Shown here one piece after another: positions 1 through 7,564 of a stretch of 64,000 nt of DNA (positions within the stretch are counted from its first letter, which is position 1; each line of letters begins with the position of its first letter). The stretch is from Chloroflexota bacterium (lineage in GTDB: Bacteria; Chloroflexota; Anaerolineae; Aggregatilineales; J027). Position numbers and translations under genes: made by a program. The notes under the pieces were generated by a model. That model had not been told where the DNA came from, ran no database searches, and saw only the letters and a list, made by a program, of their open reading frames with translations. The DNA lies in the NCBI GenBank assembly GCA_024434115.1, contig QMIT01000008.1, positions 124,001 through 188,000 on the forward strand, given 5' to 3'.

Positions 1-130
1 CCGCTACATCATAGATGGAAGTTGGCTTATGATCCAGATCGAGCCGCTGCACCAACATCAGCTTGCGGCCCTCATAAAAAGGATGTTTGATAGTTGCGAC
101 CACATTACCGACGACCCGTGCCAAGTACAT
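1..130 (-). CDS. BMC vertex protein (EutN/CcmL family), 3' part cut by window edge
   Basis: The first 43 residues of a bacterial microcompartment pentamer (BMC-P) are visible. It begins [13 protein letters not shown], the usual EutN/CcmL start, in which a beta-strand opens the small OB-like fold. The protein should cap the vertices of a polyhedral shell. The ATG at 130 lies 11 nt after GGAGG and 3 nt after the stop of the preceding gene, so the genes are co-transcribed. The C-terminal half lies outside the window. It is the last of three BMC-P genes in a row, and their sequences differ clearly, which suggests different vertex positions or assembly roles rather than recent duplication. The family call is firm, the specific role is inferred. 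Confidence 0.85.
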   Translation of the reverse strand, partial: MYLARVVGNVVATIKHPFYEGRKLMLVQRLDLDHKPTSIYDVA

Positions 131-133
131 GGG

Positions 134-421
134 CTATTCTTCCTCCGGTAAAAGAGGGGCATGAACATCATCCACAATGCCAACAATTGCCGCGTCTACG
201 GGGACGAAACTTTCCTCCAATGCAAGGGCGGCCTCTCGACTGGCGACGACAAACACCAACTCGCCTAATCCGGCTTGGCGGGTAGCATCCACCGCAACAT
301 AAGGTTCACCGGAGGGCAGGCGGCGTTCATCAAGGGGCTGGACGATGAGAAATTTCACGCCCTCCAACCCCTCGGCTTTGCGGGTCGAAACCAATGTGCC
401 AATGACCCACGCAAATTTCAT
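134..421 (-). CDS. BMC vertex protein (EutN/CcmL family)
   Basis: A 95-residue protein starting MKFAWVIGTLVSTRK, of typical BMC-P length. The family assembles into pentamers that close the 12 vertices of a microcompartment shell. The central part contains the usual EutN-like stretch ending in a Gly-rich turn before the strand GELVFVVAS, and a late segment AAIVGIVDDV that matches the conserved C-terminal strand of the family. The ATG at 421 overlaps the upstream BMC-P stop by 4 nt (ATGA), so translation is probably coupled; an AAGGA box lies just before it. The acidic C-terminal tail (LLPEEE) is a small peculiarity. A longer reading with an upstream start exists but its extra residues do not resemble the family. 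Confidence 0.9.
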   Translation of the reverse strand: MKFAWVIGTLVSTRKAEGLEGVKFLIVQPLDERRLPSGEPYVAVDATRQAGLGELVFVVASREAALALEESFVPVDAAIVGIVDDVHAPLLPEEE

Positions 422-714
422 GTGTTGTCCTTTTGATATTTCACGTCGCCGCCGACCTCGACGGTATCCACAATCGCCATGATGACGGCATCGGCAGGAC
501 GGTCTTTGGTGGCTTCGGTTTGACGGGCCGAACTGCCCGTGCAATACAGCACGACCTCACCCGGCCCAGCACCAACGGAATCTAGCGCGACCAGATAGCC
601 GCTGCCCAATTTGCCATCCAACCCAAAAGGGCGCAGGATGAGCATTTTTAGACCATCGAGGCGCTGGCTTTTTTGGGTCGCTACGACAGTCCCAACGACC
701 TGAGCCAATTGCAT
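418..714 (-). CDS. BMC vertex protein (EutN/CcmL family)
   Basis: A 98-residue BMC-P protein starting MQLAQVVGTVVATQK, with the conserved strand pattern, the Gly-rich segment GAGPGEVVLYCTGSSARQ near the middle, and the C-terminal VIMAIVDTVEV strand. The GSSARQ segment is a well-known EutN/CcmL signature (G-SS-AR), making this the most canonical of the three vertex proteins here. It would form pentamers at shell vertices. It follows the hexamer gene by 5 nt and overlaps the next BMC-P by 4 nt, so it sits inside a tight shell operon. The ribosome-binding site is weak (GGAA), consistent with translational coupling. Confidence 0.92.
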   Translation of the reverse strand: MQLAQVVGTVVATQKSQRLDGLKMLILRPFGLDGKLGSGYLVALDSVGAGPGEVVLYCTGSSARQTEATKDRPADAVIMAIVDTVEVGGDVKYQKDNT

Positions 715-719
715 AGGGA

Positions 720-1025
720 TTATTCCAAGCCTGAATCGGCAACGGCGTCGGCGCGGCCCAACGGCATAATCTTGTCTACATTGGCGTGGGGGCGTGGGAT
801 GACATGCACCGCAACAACTTCGCCAATCTTTTCCGCACCACGTACTCCGGCTTCAACGGCTGCCTTGACCGCCGCGACATCACCCCGCACCACAGCCGTG
901 ACATAACCACCACCCGTTTTTTCATAGCTGACCAGTTCCACACGGGCCGCCTTGACCATCGCGTCTGCTGCCTCGACGAGGGCCGCGAAACTCTTGCATT
1001 CAATCATTCCGAGTGCATCCGACAT
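720..1025 (-). CDS. BMC hexameric shell protein (BMC-H; PduA/EutM/CcmK family)
   Basis: A 101-residue single-domain BMC shell protein. It opens with [20 protein letters not shown], the canonical start of PduA/EutM proteins, continues with the [22 protein letters not shown] segment (strand plus the region lining the pore) and ends with the [15 protein letters not shown] motif typical of the C-terminus. Six copies form a hexagonal tile that makes up the shell facets; the central pore lets substrates through. A strong AAGGAG lies 8 nt before the ATG. It is 84 nt downstream of deoC with no obvious terminator between. It is the only BMC-H in the visible part; tandem-domain BMC-T genes, if present, must lie outside the window. 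Confidence 0.95.
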   Translation of the reverse strand: MSDALGMIECKSFAALVEAADAMVKAARVELVSYEKTGGGYVTAVVRGDVAAVKAAVEAGVRGAEKIGEVVAVHVIPRPHANVDKIMPLGRADAVADSGLE

Positions 1026-1109
1026 TGAAATTGCTCCTTAAAATTTGAACATAAATAGCATATGCCCCAAACAAGGCGCTTAAGCCTCTGAAATAGGGGT
1101 GATTTTTCA

Positions 1110-2015
1110 TCAATAGGCGCCGCGTGATGACCCGCCCGCCGATTTTTTGCCGCTGGCCTCTTGTACAATCCGCACCCCGGCACTCGCGCCAATGCGGGTT
1201 GCCCCAGCAGCAACCATCTTTTTAGCATCATCATAGTTCCGCACCCCGCCGGATGCTTTGACCCCCATTTCTGAGCCGACGACATAACGCATCAGGGCGA
1301 CATCAGCGGCGGTTGCACCACCCCCACCAAAACCCGTCGAGGTTTTTACAAAATCGGCCTCGGCGACTTTGGCAATCTGGCAGGCAGCGACTTTTTCCTC
1401 ATCATTGAGCAGGGAGGTTTCCAAAATTACTTTACACAAGGCATTAGCGGCATGGGTCACATTGACCACCGACGCAATATCTTTCAGCAGCAGCTTGTAA
1501 TCGCCAGATTTTAATGCCCCGACGTTTAGCACCATGTCAATTTCGGTTGCGCCTTCACCGAGGGCTTTTTGGGCCTCAAACGCTTTGACTTCCGGCGGCG
1601 TTGCGCCTAATGGGAAACCGACCACCGTACAGACTTTGACATCTGACCCCTTTAATAAATCGGCACATAATTTGACATGGGTGGGGTTGACACACACCGA
1701 AGCAAAATGATAGGTGCGGGCTTCATGGCACAATTGGGCAATCTGGTCGGGGGTGGCGTCGGGCTTGAGCAAGGTGTGGTCAATCAGGCGGGCCACATCT
1801 TGATCGGCTGGCAGCGCCCCCGGCACAGAGGTAAAGCGCGTCGCCCCGACCTCTTTCAAGTGGCGCACTTCTTTGGGCCGATCCGCCACACAGCGTCCAT
1901 CGCTGCAATCGCCAGCGGGTTTGGCGGGGGCAGGCTGGGGTTTGTCCGTTTGCAGGCCCGCCAACACTTGTTTGGTAATTTGATCCACCAGCTTTTCTAA
2001 CTGGGCATTATTCAC
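1110..2015 (-). CDS. deoC: Deoxyribose-phosphate aldolase with N-terminal encapsulation peptide
   Basis: A class I aldolase that splits 2-deoxyribose 5-phosphate into acetaldehyde and glyceraldehyde 3-phosphate. The aldolase domain spans about residues 70-285 and keeps the catalytic residues: D160 (in EIDMVLNVG), the Schiff-base lysine K224 (in FVKTSTGF) and K253 (VKASGG). E. coli DeoC is about 259 residues; this one has 301 because of an N-terminal extension. Residues 1-21 form an amphipathic helix (start [16 protein letters not shown]), followed by a Pro/Ala linker, the arrangement of microcompartment encapsulation peptides. The linker holds a C37-x4-C42 pair of unknown purpose. The start is GTG at 2015, overlapping the rpiB-like stop by 4 nt. 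The acetaldehyde produced would explain a shell that retains a volatile aldehyde. Confidence 0.93.
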   Translation of the reverse strand: MNNAQLEKLVDQITKQVLAGLQTDKPQPAPAKPAGDCSDGRCVADRPKEVRHLKEVGATRFTSVPGALPADQDVARLIDHTLLKPDATPDQIAQLCHEARTYHFASVCVNPTHVKLCADLLKGSDVKVCTVVGFPLGATPPEVKAFEAQKALGEGATEIDMVLNVGALKSGDYKLLLKDIASVVNVTHAANALCKVILETSLLNDEEKVAACQIAKVAEADFVKTSTGFGGGGATAADVALMRYVVGSEMGVKASGGVRNYDDAKKMVAAGATRIGASAGVRIVQEASGKKSAGGSSRGAY

Positions 2016-2722
2016 GTTTTAGTACCCTTCAAATACCGATATTCAATCTGCATGATTTTATTCACACGGCGGGCATGTCTGCCACCCGCAAATTCGGTAG
2101 TGAGCCATGTTTGTACAATTTGCTTGGCGAGCGCTTCACCGATTAGCCCCGCGCCCAATGTCAGCACATTGGCGTCGTTATGTTCGCGGCTGTTGATGGC
2201 AGTGGCGTTATCATAACACAAAGCAGCGCGAATCCCCGGTACTTTGTTGGCGGCCATTGAACTGCCGATGCCTGCCCCATCAATCAAAATACCGCGCCAC
2301 GCCTTGCCCTGACTGACCGCCAACGCGACAGCATGGGCAAAATCGGGATAATCTACAGCATCTCGGCTGTTCGTGCCTAAATCTAAAATGCTGTAACCCT
2401 CGGTTTTCAAAAATTCTTTGAGGATTTCTTTGAGGGGGTAGCCGCCATGATCTGCACCCAACGCCACGACAGGGGATTGGGGTTTGGCGGGGTTAATTTC
2501 CGGCTGTGGGCCTGCGTCATGGGCAATCAATTCAATCCGGCGCATAAGGGCGGCTTCACGGGCTAAAGGGGTTACAATCGCGCCCTCCGGTATACGAAAA
2601 CTTGTCCCTAGCGGCACGGCGTTGAGATCATCTTCGGTAATCAGGCGGCGCTGATCCCCGGATACACCGAGTTCGCGTTGGAGTGCTTCGCGCACCAATT
2701 GGCGAATTTGTTCTTCGTTCAA
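2012..2722 (-). CDS. rpiB: RpiB/LacAB-type sugar-phosphate isomerase with encapsulation peptide
   Basis: A 236-residue protein whose C-terminal domain (about 84-225) is the ribose-5-phosphate isomerase B fold: [12 protein letters not shown] near residue 87 and the [15 protein letters not shown] block around H181. Residues 1-20 ([19 protein letters not shown]) form an amphipathic helix like the one on the neighbouring DeoC and probably direct the enzyme into the microcompartment. Residues 28-72 form an intermediate segment with a 'TPLAREAA' motif, of a kind I associate with microcompartment proteins. The active-site Cys of E. coli-type RpiB (CGTG) is replaced by D148 (IDGAGIG), so catalysis or substrate may differ. 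The start is TTG at 2722, one base after the preceding stop. Family is sure; substrate is not. Confidence 0.88.
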   Translation of the reverse strand: MNEEQIRQLVREALQRELGVSGDQRRLITEDDLNAVPLGTSFRIPEGAIVTPLAREAALMRRIELIAHDAGPQPEINPAKPQSPVVALGADHGGYPLKEILKEFLKTEGYSILDLGTNSRDAVDYPDFAHAVALAVSQGKAWRGILIDGAGIGSSMAANKVPGIRAALCYDNATAINSREHNDANVLTLGAGLIGEALAKQIVQTWLTTEFAGGRHARRVNKIMQIEYRYLKGTKT

Positions 2723-2935
2723 CTAATTCCCACCCAGATAGATAATTCCTGCCATACCAATGATGAACAAGCCCAACAGAACATAAAAAATCCGTGCGCC
2801 CATCCGACCAAAAATGGCGACAAAAAATCGAGCGCGGCGGCTGTTCATAAACCAATTCCAGTCCATTACCGCCCCGACAATTGTAAAGGCCCCAGCACCA
2901 AATAATAACAAAAATGTCAACAAATTATTGTTCAT
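2723..2935 (-). CDS. Small two-helix membrane protein, Imm17-like
   Basis: A 70-residue protein with two predicted membrane helices (about residues 5-24 and 46-67) separated by a basic loop with WNWFMNSRRARFF and FGRMGARIFY. This pattern resembles the small membrane family described in Pfam as immunity protein 17 (Imm17); the match is from memory and moderate. It is the first visible gene of the microcompartment operon: a GAGGAAC box precedes its ATG, and its stop abuts the TTG of the rpiB-like gene. No toxin gene is adjacent, so an immunity role is not supported. A membrane protein linked to a microcompartment could act in substrate uptake, positioning or shell attachment, but that is inference only. 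Confidence 0.7.
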   Translation of the reverse strand: MNNNLLTFLLLFGAGAFTIVGAVMDWNWFMNSRRARFFVAIFGRMGARIFYVLLGLFIIGMAGIIYLGGN

Positions 2936-3061
2936 TGTTCCTCTATGACGGGGTGAAATATTGCAGTTATTGTACAGCAGAAATGGGGCAACGGATAATT
3001 TTTTGAGGCGGGTTTGCTGGTAAAAAGTCGCACCATGCGTACAATAGTCGTTTGTCTGAAT

Positions 3062-3081
3062 GGCCTAGTAATCAATAGGCC
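3062..3081. repeat. Inverted repeat upstream of the kinase module, possible operator
   Basis: GGCCTA and TAGGCC form a perfect 6-bp inverted repeat with an 8-nt AT-rich centre, 42 bp before the first kinase gene and 126 bp from the divergent microcompartment operon. The size suits a dimeric DNA-binding protein, but a short RNA hairpin or chance are equally possible. The rest of the 188-bp divergent intergenic region holds TACAAT boxes on both strands without convincing -35 partners. Confidence 0.3.
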
Positions 3082-3123
3082 CATGACATCACTTACGCTT
3101 TTTTGGGAGATGAACCAAGACGC

Positions 3124-6100
3124 ATGAGCGACACACCCGCCAGCGGACGCACCAGCCTATTTGATAACCGTTATCGTTATGACCACATCTATCCACGCGG
3201 ACGCTCTGGCGAAACCCTCCGCGCATGGGATACCCAAGACCATGATCGGCTTGTGGTGGTCAAACGCCCCGCCCCCCAAGACGCCCCCCCAATGCGGGCC
3301 GCCCAAGAAGTCAGCATTCGCAATGAACGGAAAGCGCTTGAACGTTTGGCGGGTCATCCAGCGTTGGCCGAATTGCGCGGCGCGGGGTCGTTTAAGGTCG
3401 GCGCTCAGACGCACACCTACATTGCGATGGATCGGGCCGATGGGCAAATTGTGGCCGACATGGTGCGCGAATTGGCGGAACGGGGGGAGCGCCTGCCCAC
3501 GCTGGAAATGCTGGTGATCGTTGACCAATTGCTCGACCTGCTGGCCCTCGCGCATGAGCAGCAGGTCGTCTACAACGATGTGGACGCCAAGCACCTGTTT
3601 TGGAATCGTGACCTGTATCGCCTTAAGGTGATTGACTGGGGCAATGCCGTTTTGCTGGATGAGGGTGGTGGGCCAAGCAACGTCACCCGGCAGAGTGATA
3701 TTTATCAGGTGGGGGAACTGCTGTTTTATATTATTTCGGGGGGGGCACGTTTTGATAGCGAAGCCACCGCCGACGGGGAACATATCGTGTTGTTTGGCAG
3801 CGACACGGCCCATGTCCCGGCCAGCCTAAAAAATGTGATTACGCGGGCGACCCACCCCAACACCCGACGCCGATTTTCTACCATTGCGGAACTGCGCCAA
3901 GCCCTGCGTGAAGTGCGTAAACCGCTGGAAGATAAACGCGAATCGCAACTCAATGAAACGCGACACGAGGTCAATTTGCGCAATAGCAAACAGGAACTTG
4001 AAAACGCCGCCGCTAAATTGCAGACCATCATCGCACTTGACCCCGGTTATCCCGAAAGCCGCCGTTTGCAATCGGAGATTGAACTAAAATTACACCGTCT
4101 TGCCCTGCAAGCAGATATTGACGCGGCGCGGATTTACTTGGACACCGCAAATTGGGCACGGGCGGTTGAGGTGCTGCTGGAATTATTGGATGATGCCGAT
4201 GAGCAGACCGCCGCGACGATTCGGTTTATTATTGCCAGCGCGGAACTGCTTGAAAAACGCAAAGCGACTCAACCCCCGGCAGCCTTCTCCCCCGCGATTG
4301 ATGAATTGATGCGCGGCGACCCCCAACAGGCCGGGTATTTGCTGCTGACGAGCGGCACACCCGACGAAGATCAACTTTTGATTGCCGAACGGCTGGCGGC
4401 ACTCGTACCAGAAGTGATCTTGCTGAGACCCCATCTGGCCCGTTTGCGAATGGAAGCCTCCGCCCTGCCCAACACTGAAGAAATCTTGGATACCCTAGAT
4501 CGGTTGGAAAGCACCCTCGACAGTCGCCCTGCCGAAGCGGGGTTGCAGGGCATTTTGGGGATTTATCAGGCCATTGGGACACGATTGGAAAGTTTGCGGC
4601 CTGCATTAGAAGCCGTCTCGAAAAATAACAACCCCCTCAATCGGGCACAGCGAGCGGTCAATATGCTGACCGAGCATCTGCGGGAAGTCGGGCATTTTGT
4701 CTATACCGACCCAACCCGCGCCGGTAATACCCTACGCGCTGCCAGCAATATTGACCCCGCCAATCCCTATTTTGCTGAACTGAATGATTATTTTGATGAA
4801 GTCCATCAGATGTTGGAGGCGTTGGGGTCGTTTAAGCCGCGTGCCGATGGGTCAGATTTAGCCGATTGGTTTGAGCGGGTGTTGGATTTCCTGAAACCGT
4901 ATGGCGACGATTTAAGTGATGAGGCACTGCATCGAGCCATCCAGACATTGGAAGCTACCGCCATCACATGGCTGACCACCCAAGATGCCATTATTTTTGG
5001 TCGGCGCACGATTGCCCAGCATAACCTCACCCGCATGACCAATCTGATGCTGGCGTTAAATAAAAATATCGCGGCATGGTATGAGAAATTAGCTAAGGAA
5101 GTCGGTGAGGCCACCTATGTCGAACGCCTCAGCCTGAATAATAAACTAGGGCAGCGACTGATTGAGGGCTATGAGACATGGGATGCGGGTAAGCCGTCGC
5201 AAGTGGTCGAGTTGGCAGGGCAAATGGAGCGCCTTGCCCAAACCGATGCCGAAAAACAAGCGGTGGAACGACTCAAGCGCTTGGGGGAAATCTGTCAACA
5301 CTGGTTGGAAAATCATGGGCCGGATGATCGGCAACTCACCGACCACACCGAGCGCCAATTGGATGACCTGTTTTTCCCAGATGAAAATCAGGAACGCGAC
5401 ACCTTTGCCAAGCAAATGAAGACCACCGACCTGTACCTCAAAACGATGGCACGTGGGTTGGTCGAGCATATGCGCCAAAGCAGCACCGCCGGAATCCGAC
5501 TGCTGTTTTTGCATTATGTATGGCGCGGGGTGATGTGTGTGCAAAATGATGCGCTGCAAGATGCCGATTTTTGGCGCGAGGCCGCCCTCAAAACCTTACC
5601 AAAGGGGCGCTCAAATCCGATCTTTGCCGAATTTGACCGGATATTCACCGGACGCCAATTGGTGCTTGAAGCGCAAGCCGCCCTCGAAAAAGTACACGGC
5701 CCCGGCGACTTGTTGGGGCTGCGCACGCTGTTTAATCAGCCCCTCGCCGACCAGTGGTTGAATGAAGCACAGCAGGCCGTTCGGCAATTGGAAGTGGCGC
5801 TGCGCCACTGGGAAGATGGAGATTTCCGAGGGGCAAAAAATGCCTTTGACGGGGCGCTGATTCAATTGCAGGCGGCTGAAGATAAGTCGCGCCTAGATTT
5901 GGGCCAGATCAAAAAATGGGTGATACCCCTGCGTGATGCGGCGATTGATTTGCAGGCTGCCCGTCTCAAAATTGAGCAAATCGCCAACTCGACCAAGATT
6001 CCTGACGATGCTGATTTCACCTCGCCTGACTTGGCGGTAGACCCTAGCATTGAGCCATTGTTGGAGGACATGGTTAAAACGACTGAGCAGTTGTTGGGGG

Positions 6101-7467
6101 TGGATTATTCGCACCAAGTCCGCCAATGGTTAAGCACCTATCGGGCCGTCTTGGAAACACACCGAACTAAAAATCTGGATCGTGGACAGAAACTCATTGC
6201 GTATGAAGCCCATTTCAACGGCCTGTTTATCAACAAACATCCCGCCTATCCCCTGTTCCAGACATGGCAATTGATTGCACACCGCCTACCAGATGATTTT
6301 GGCGCACCTGAACCACCGCCGTCGCCTGTCGTGACGCCGCCCTTCCCCATCGAGCCACCCACACCAGAGGACGATTATGATGAGCCACGTTCGGCGCGGG
6401 CCAAACGCCGTGCCTCCGAAGCGAGTGCTGCCCATCAAGTTGGTTTTGAGGATGAAGAAGGGGTCGCCTATGAGGAAATATCCGAAGGCAGCGGCATTCC
6501 TTGGGGCATCATCGCGGCGATTGTGGTGGTCGTCATCGGGGTGATCGGCTTCGTCCTGATTGCAGGCGGGGGCGGGGATGATGGCGATAATCAAAATAAT
6601 GGTGGCAATAACAACACCCAAGTTAGCAATGTACCACCTCCAACCCGCGAACCCGACCCGATTATCGCTCCGGAAACCATTACGCCAACCAACAGCGCTA
6701 CCGCATCCCCCACCGCGACAGAAACGGCGACCATAACCGCCAGCCCCAGTCCAACCGAGATGGCGGTCACGGAAACAGCGACAGCCACGAATATCCCACC
6801 AACGGATTTGCCCACTGCGACAGATGCCCCGGTTGCAACCAACGCCCCCACTGCGACAACCACGACAGGTGGCGGAGGTGGTTTTGAAAGCCCGCCCGTC
6901 AACGCGCTGGCGATTTTCGACCTCGTCCCGGCGGACGAATATGGGTGGAATTCGGATTGGTTCCGATCTGCGGCAGGCGGGGTCTGGCAGTTGGGGGTAT
7001 CGAAATCGCAAGGTGGGACAGGGCCGATTGTGGTATCGCTCGCCCCTGACATCTTAGGCAGTTTCTTTGTCTCGGATCACATCACCGCCGCCGAAGCTGA
7101 AATGGAATTGACGGTGTATGATGCTGCCGATATTCCAAGCGGGGTCTATTTTGGGCTGGGTATTGAGAATGAAGGCCGTCAACGGGCCTCAGCCGAGGTG
7201 CGGTTGGTACAAGAGGGGGTCGTGAATATCGGGACGCGGCAAGATGGAGCATTCCGAGGACGCACGCAGTATCCCTTGAGTGTTATCCGGTTGGTATTGC
7301 GGGTCGAAATCAATGAGGATGGCACAGCCATGTTTTTCATTGATAACCAATTGGTGGGACAATCTGAGGCCCGCTATGGTGCAGATGAACCTGTCACGGT
7401 GGTGTTATATACGTCCAGCGGCGGGGTGTTTGTCTCGGTGACGCGCTTGGAATTTGACTTTGATTAG
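3124..7467 (+). CDS. Giant membrane protein: atypical kinase, helical repeats, TM, Thr-rich linker, lectin-like domain
   Basis: A 1447-residue protein. Residues 1-265 form a Ser/Thr kinase-like domain: VAIK-type lysine K47 (VVVKRP), catalytic-loop aspartate D152 (VVYNDVDAKH) and metal-binding D171 (VIDWGN). The glycine-rich loop is poor and the usual Mg-binding Asn after the catalytic Asp is His, so activity is uncertain. A long mostly helical region with TPR-like repeats (about 280-1050) follows, then an acidic/Pro-rich stretch, one membrane helix (about 1126-1149), a Thr/Pro-rich linker (about 1165-1250) and a C-terminal beta-rich domain (about 1258-1447) resembling concanavalin/LamG-like folds. 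The kinase is thus cytoplasmic and the C-terminus outside. ATG 3124 was preferred to an in-frame TTG at 3103. It starts a three-gene co-directional module. Confidence 0.85.
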   Translation: MSDTPASGRTSLFDNRYRYDHIYPRGRSGETLRAWDTQDHDRLVVVKRPAPQDAPPMRAAQEVSIRNERKALERLAGHPALAELRGAGSFKVGAQTHTYIAMDRADGQIVADMVRELAERGERLPTLEMLVIVDQLLDLLALAHEQQVVYNDVDAKHLFWNRDLYRLKVIDWGNAVLLDEGGGPSNVTRQSDIYQVGELLFYIISGGARFDSEATADGEHIVLFGSDTAHVPASLKNVITRATHPNTRRRFSTIAELRQALREVRKPLEDKRESQLNETRHEVNLRNSKQELENAAAKLQTIIALDPGYPESRRLQSEIELKLHRLALQADIDAARIYLDTANWARAVEVLLELLDDADEQTAATIRFIIASAELLEKRKATQPPAAFSPAIDELMRGDPQQAGYLLLTSGTPDEDQLLIAERLAALVPEVILLRPHLARLRMEASALPNTEEILDTLDRLESTLDSRPAEAGLQGILGIYQAIGTRLESLRPALEAVSKNNNPLNRAQRAVNMLTEHLREVGHFVYTDPTRAGNTLRAASNIDPANPYFAELNDYFDEVHQMLEALGSFKPRADGSDLADWFERVLDFLKPYGDDLSDEALHRAIQTLEATAITWLTTQDAIIFGRRTIAQHNLTRMTNLMLALNKNIAAWYEKLAKEVGEATYVERLSLNNKLGQRLIEGYETWDAGKPSQVVELAGQMERLAQTDAEKQAVERLKRLGEICQHWLENHGPDDRQLTDHTERQLDDLFFPDENQERDTFAKQMKTTDLYLKTMARGLVEHMRQSSTAGIRLLFLHYVWRGVMCVQNDALQDADFWREAALKTLPKGRSNPIFAEFDRIFTGRQLVLEAQAALEKVHGPGDLLGLRTLFNQPLADQWLNEAQQAVRQLEVALRHWEDGDFRGAKNAFDGALIQLQAAEDKSRLDLGQIKKWVIPLRDAAIDLQAARLKIEQIANSTKIPDDADFTSPDLAVDPSIEPLLEDMVKTTEQLLGVDYSHQVRQWLSTYRAVLETHRTKNLDRGQKLIAYEAHFNGLFINKHPAYPLFQTWQLIAHRLPDDFGAPEPPPSPVVTPPFPIEPPTPEDDYDEPRSARAKRRASEASAAHQVGFEDEEGVAYEEISEGSGIPWGIIAAIVVVVIGVIGFVLIAGGGGDDGDNQNNGGNNNTQVSNVPPPTREPDPIIAPETITPTNSATASPTATETATITASPSPTEMAVTETATATNIPPTDLPTATDAPVATNAPTATTTTGGGGGFESPPVNALAIFDLVPADEYGWNSDWFRSAAGGVWQLGVSKSQGGTGPIVVSLAPDILGSFFVSDHITAAEAEMELTVYDAADIPSGVYFGLGIENEGRQRASAEVRLVQEGVVNIGTRQDGAFRGRTQYPLSVIRLVLRVEINEDGTAMFFIDNQLVGQSEARYGADEPVTVVLYTSSGGVFVSVTRLEFDFD

Positions 7468-7564
7468 AACGTAGTGCAAACGGGTGGAATTGTCAGGGAA
7501 AGTCGCAGTAGCCTGCGCTACAATTGCGTGGCTTGGGAATTTTTAACTGTAATGGAGTTGGCAG

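Noticed and set aside
2723..2935. Toxin-immunity pair based on the Imm17-like protein
   Set aside because: There is no polymorphic toxin or secretion signal gene beside it, and it is fused by spacing to the microcompartment operon.
6286..7052. Long open frames on the minus strand across the Thr-rich linker of the giant kinase
   Set aside because: They arise from the ACN/CCN-rich codons of the linker and translate to biased Arg/Gly/Val sequence; the plus-strand gene has domains and continues through.
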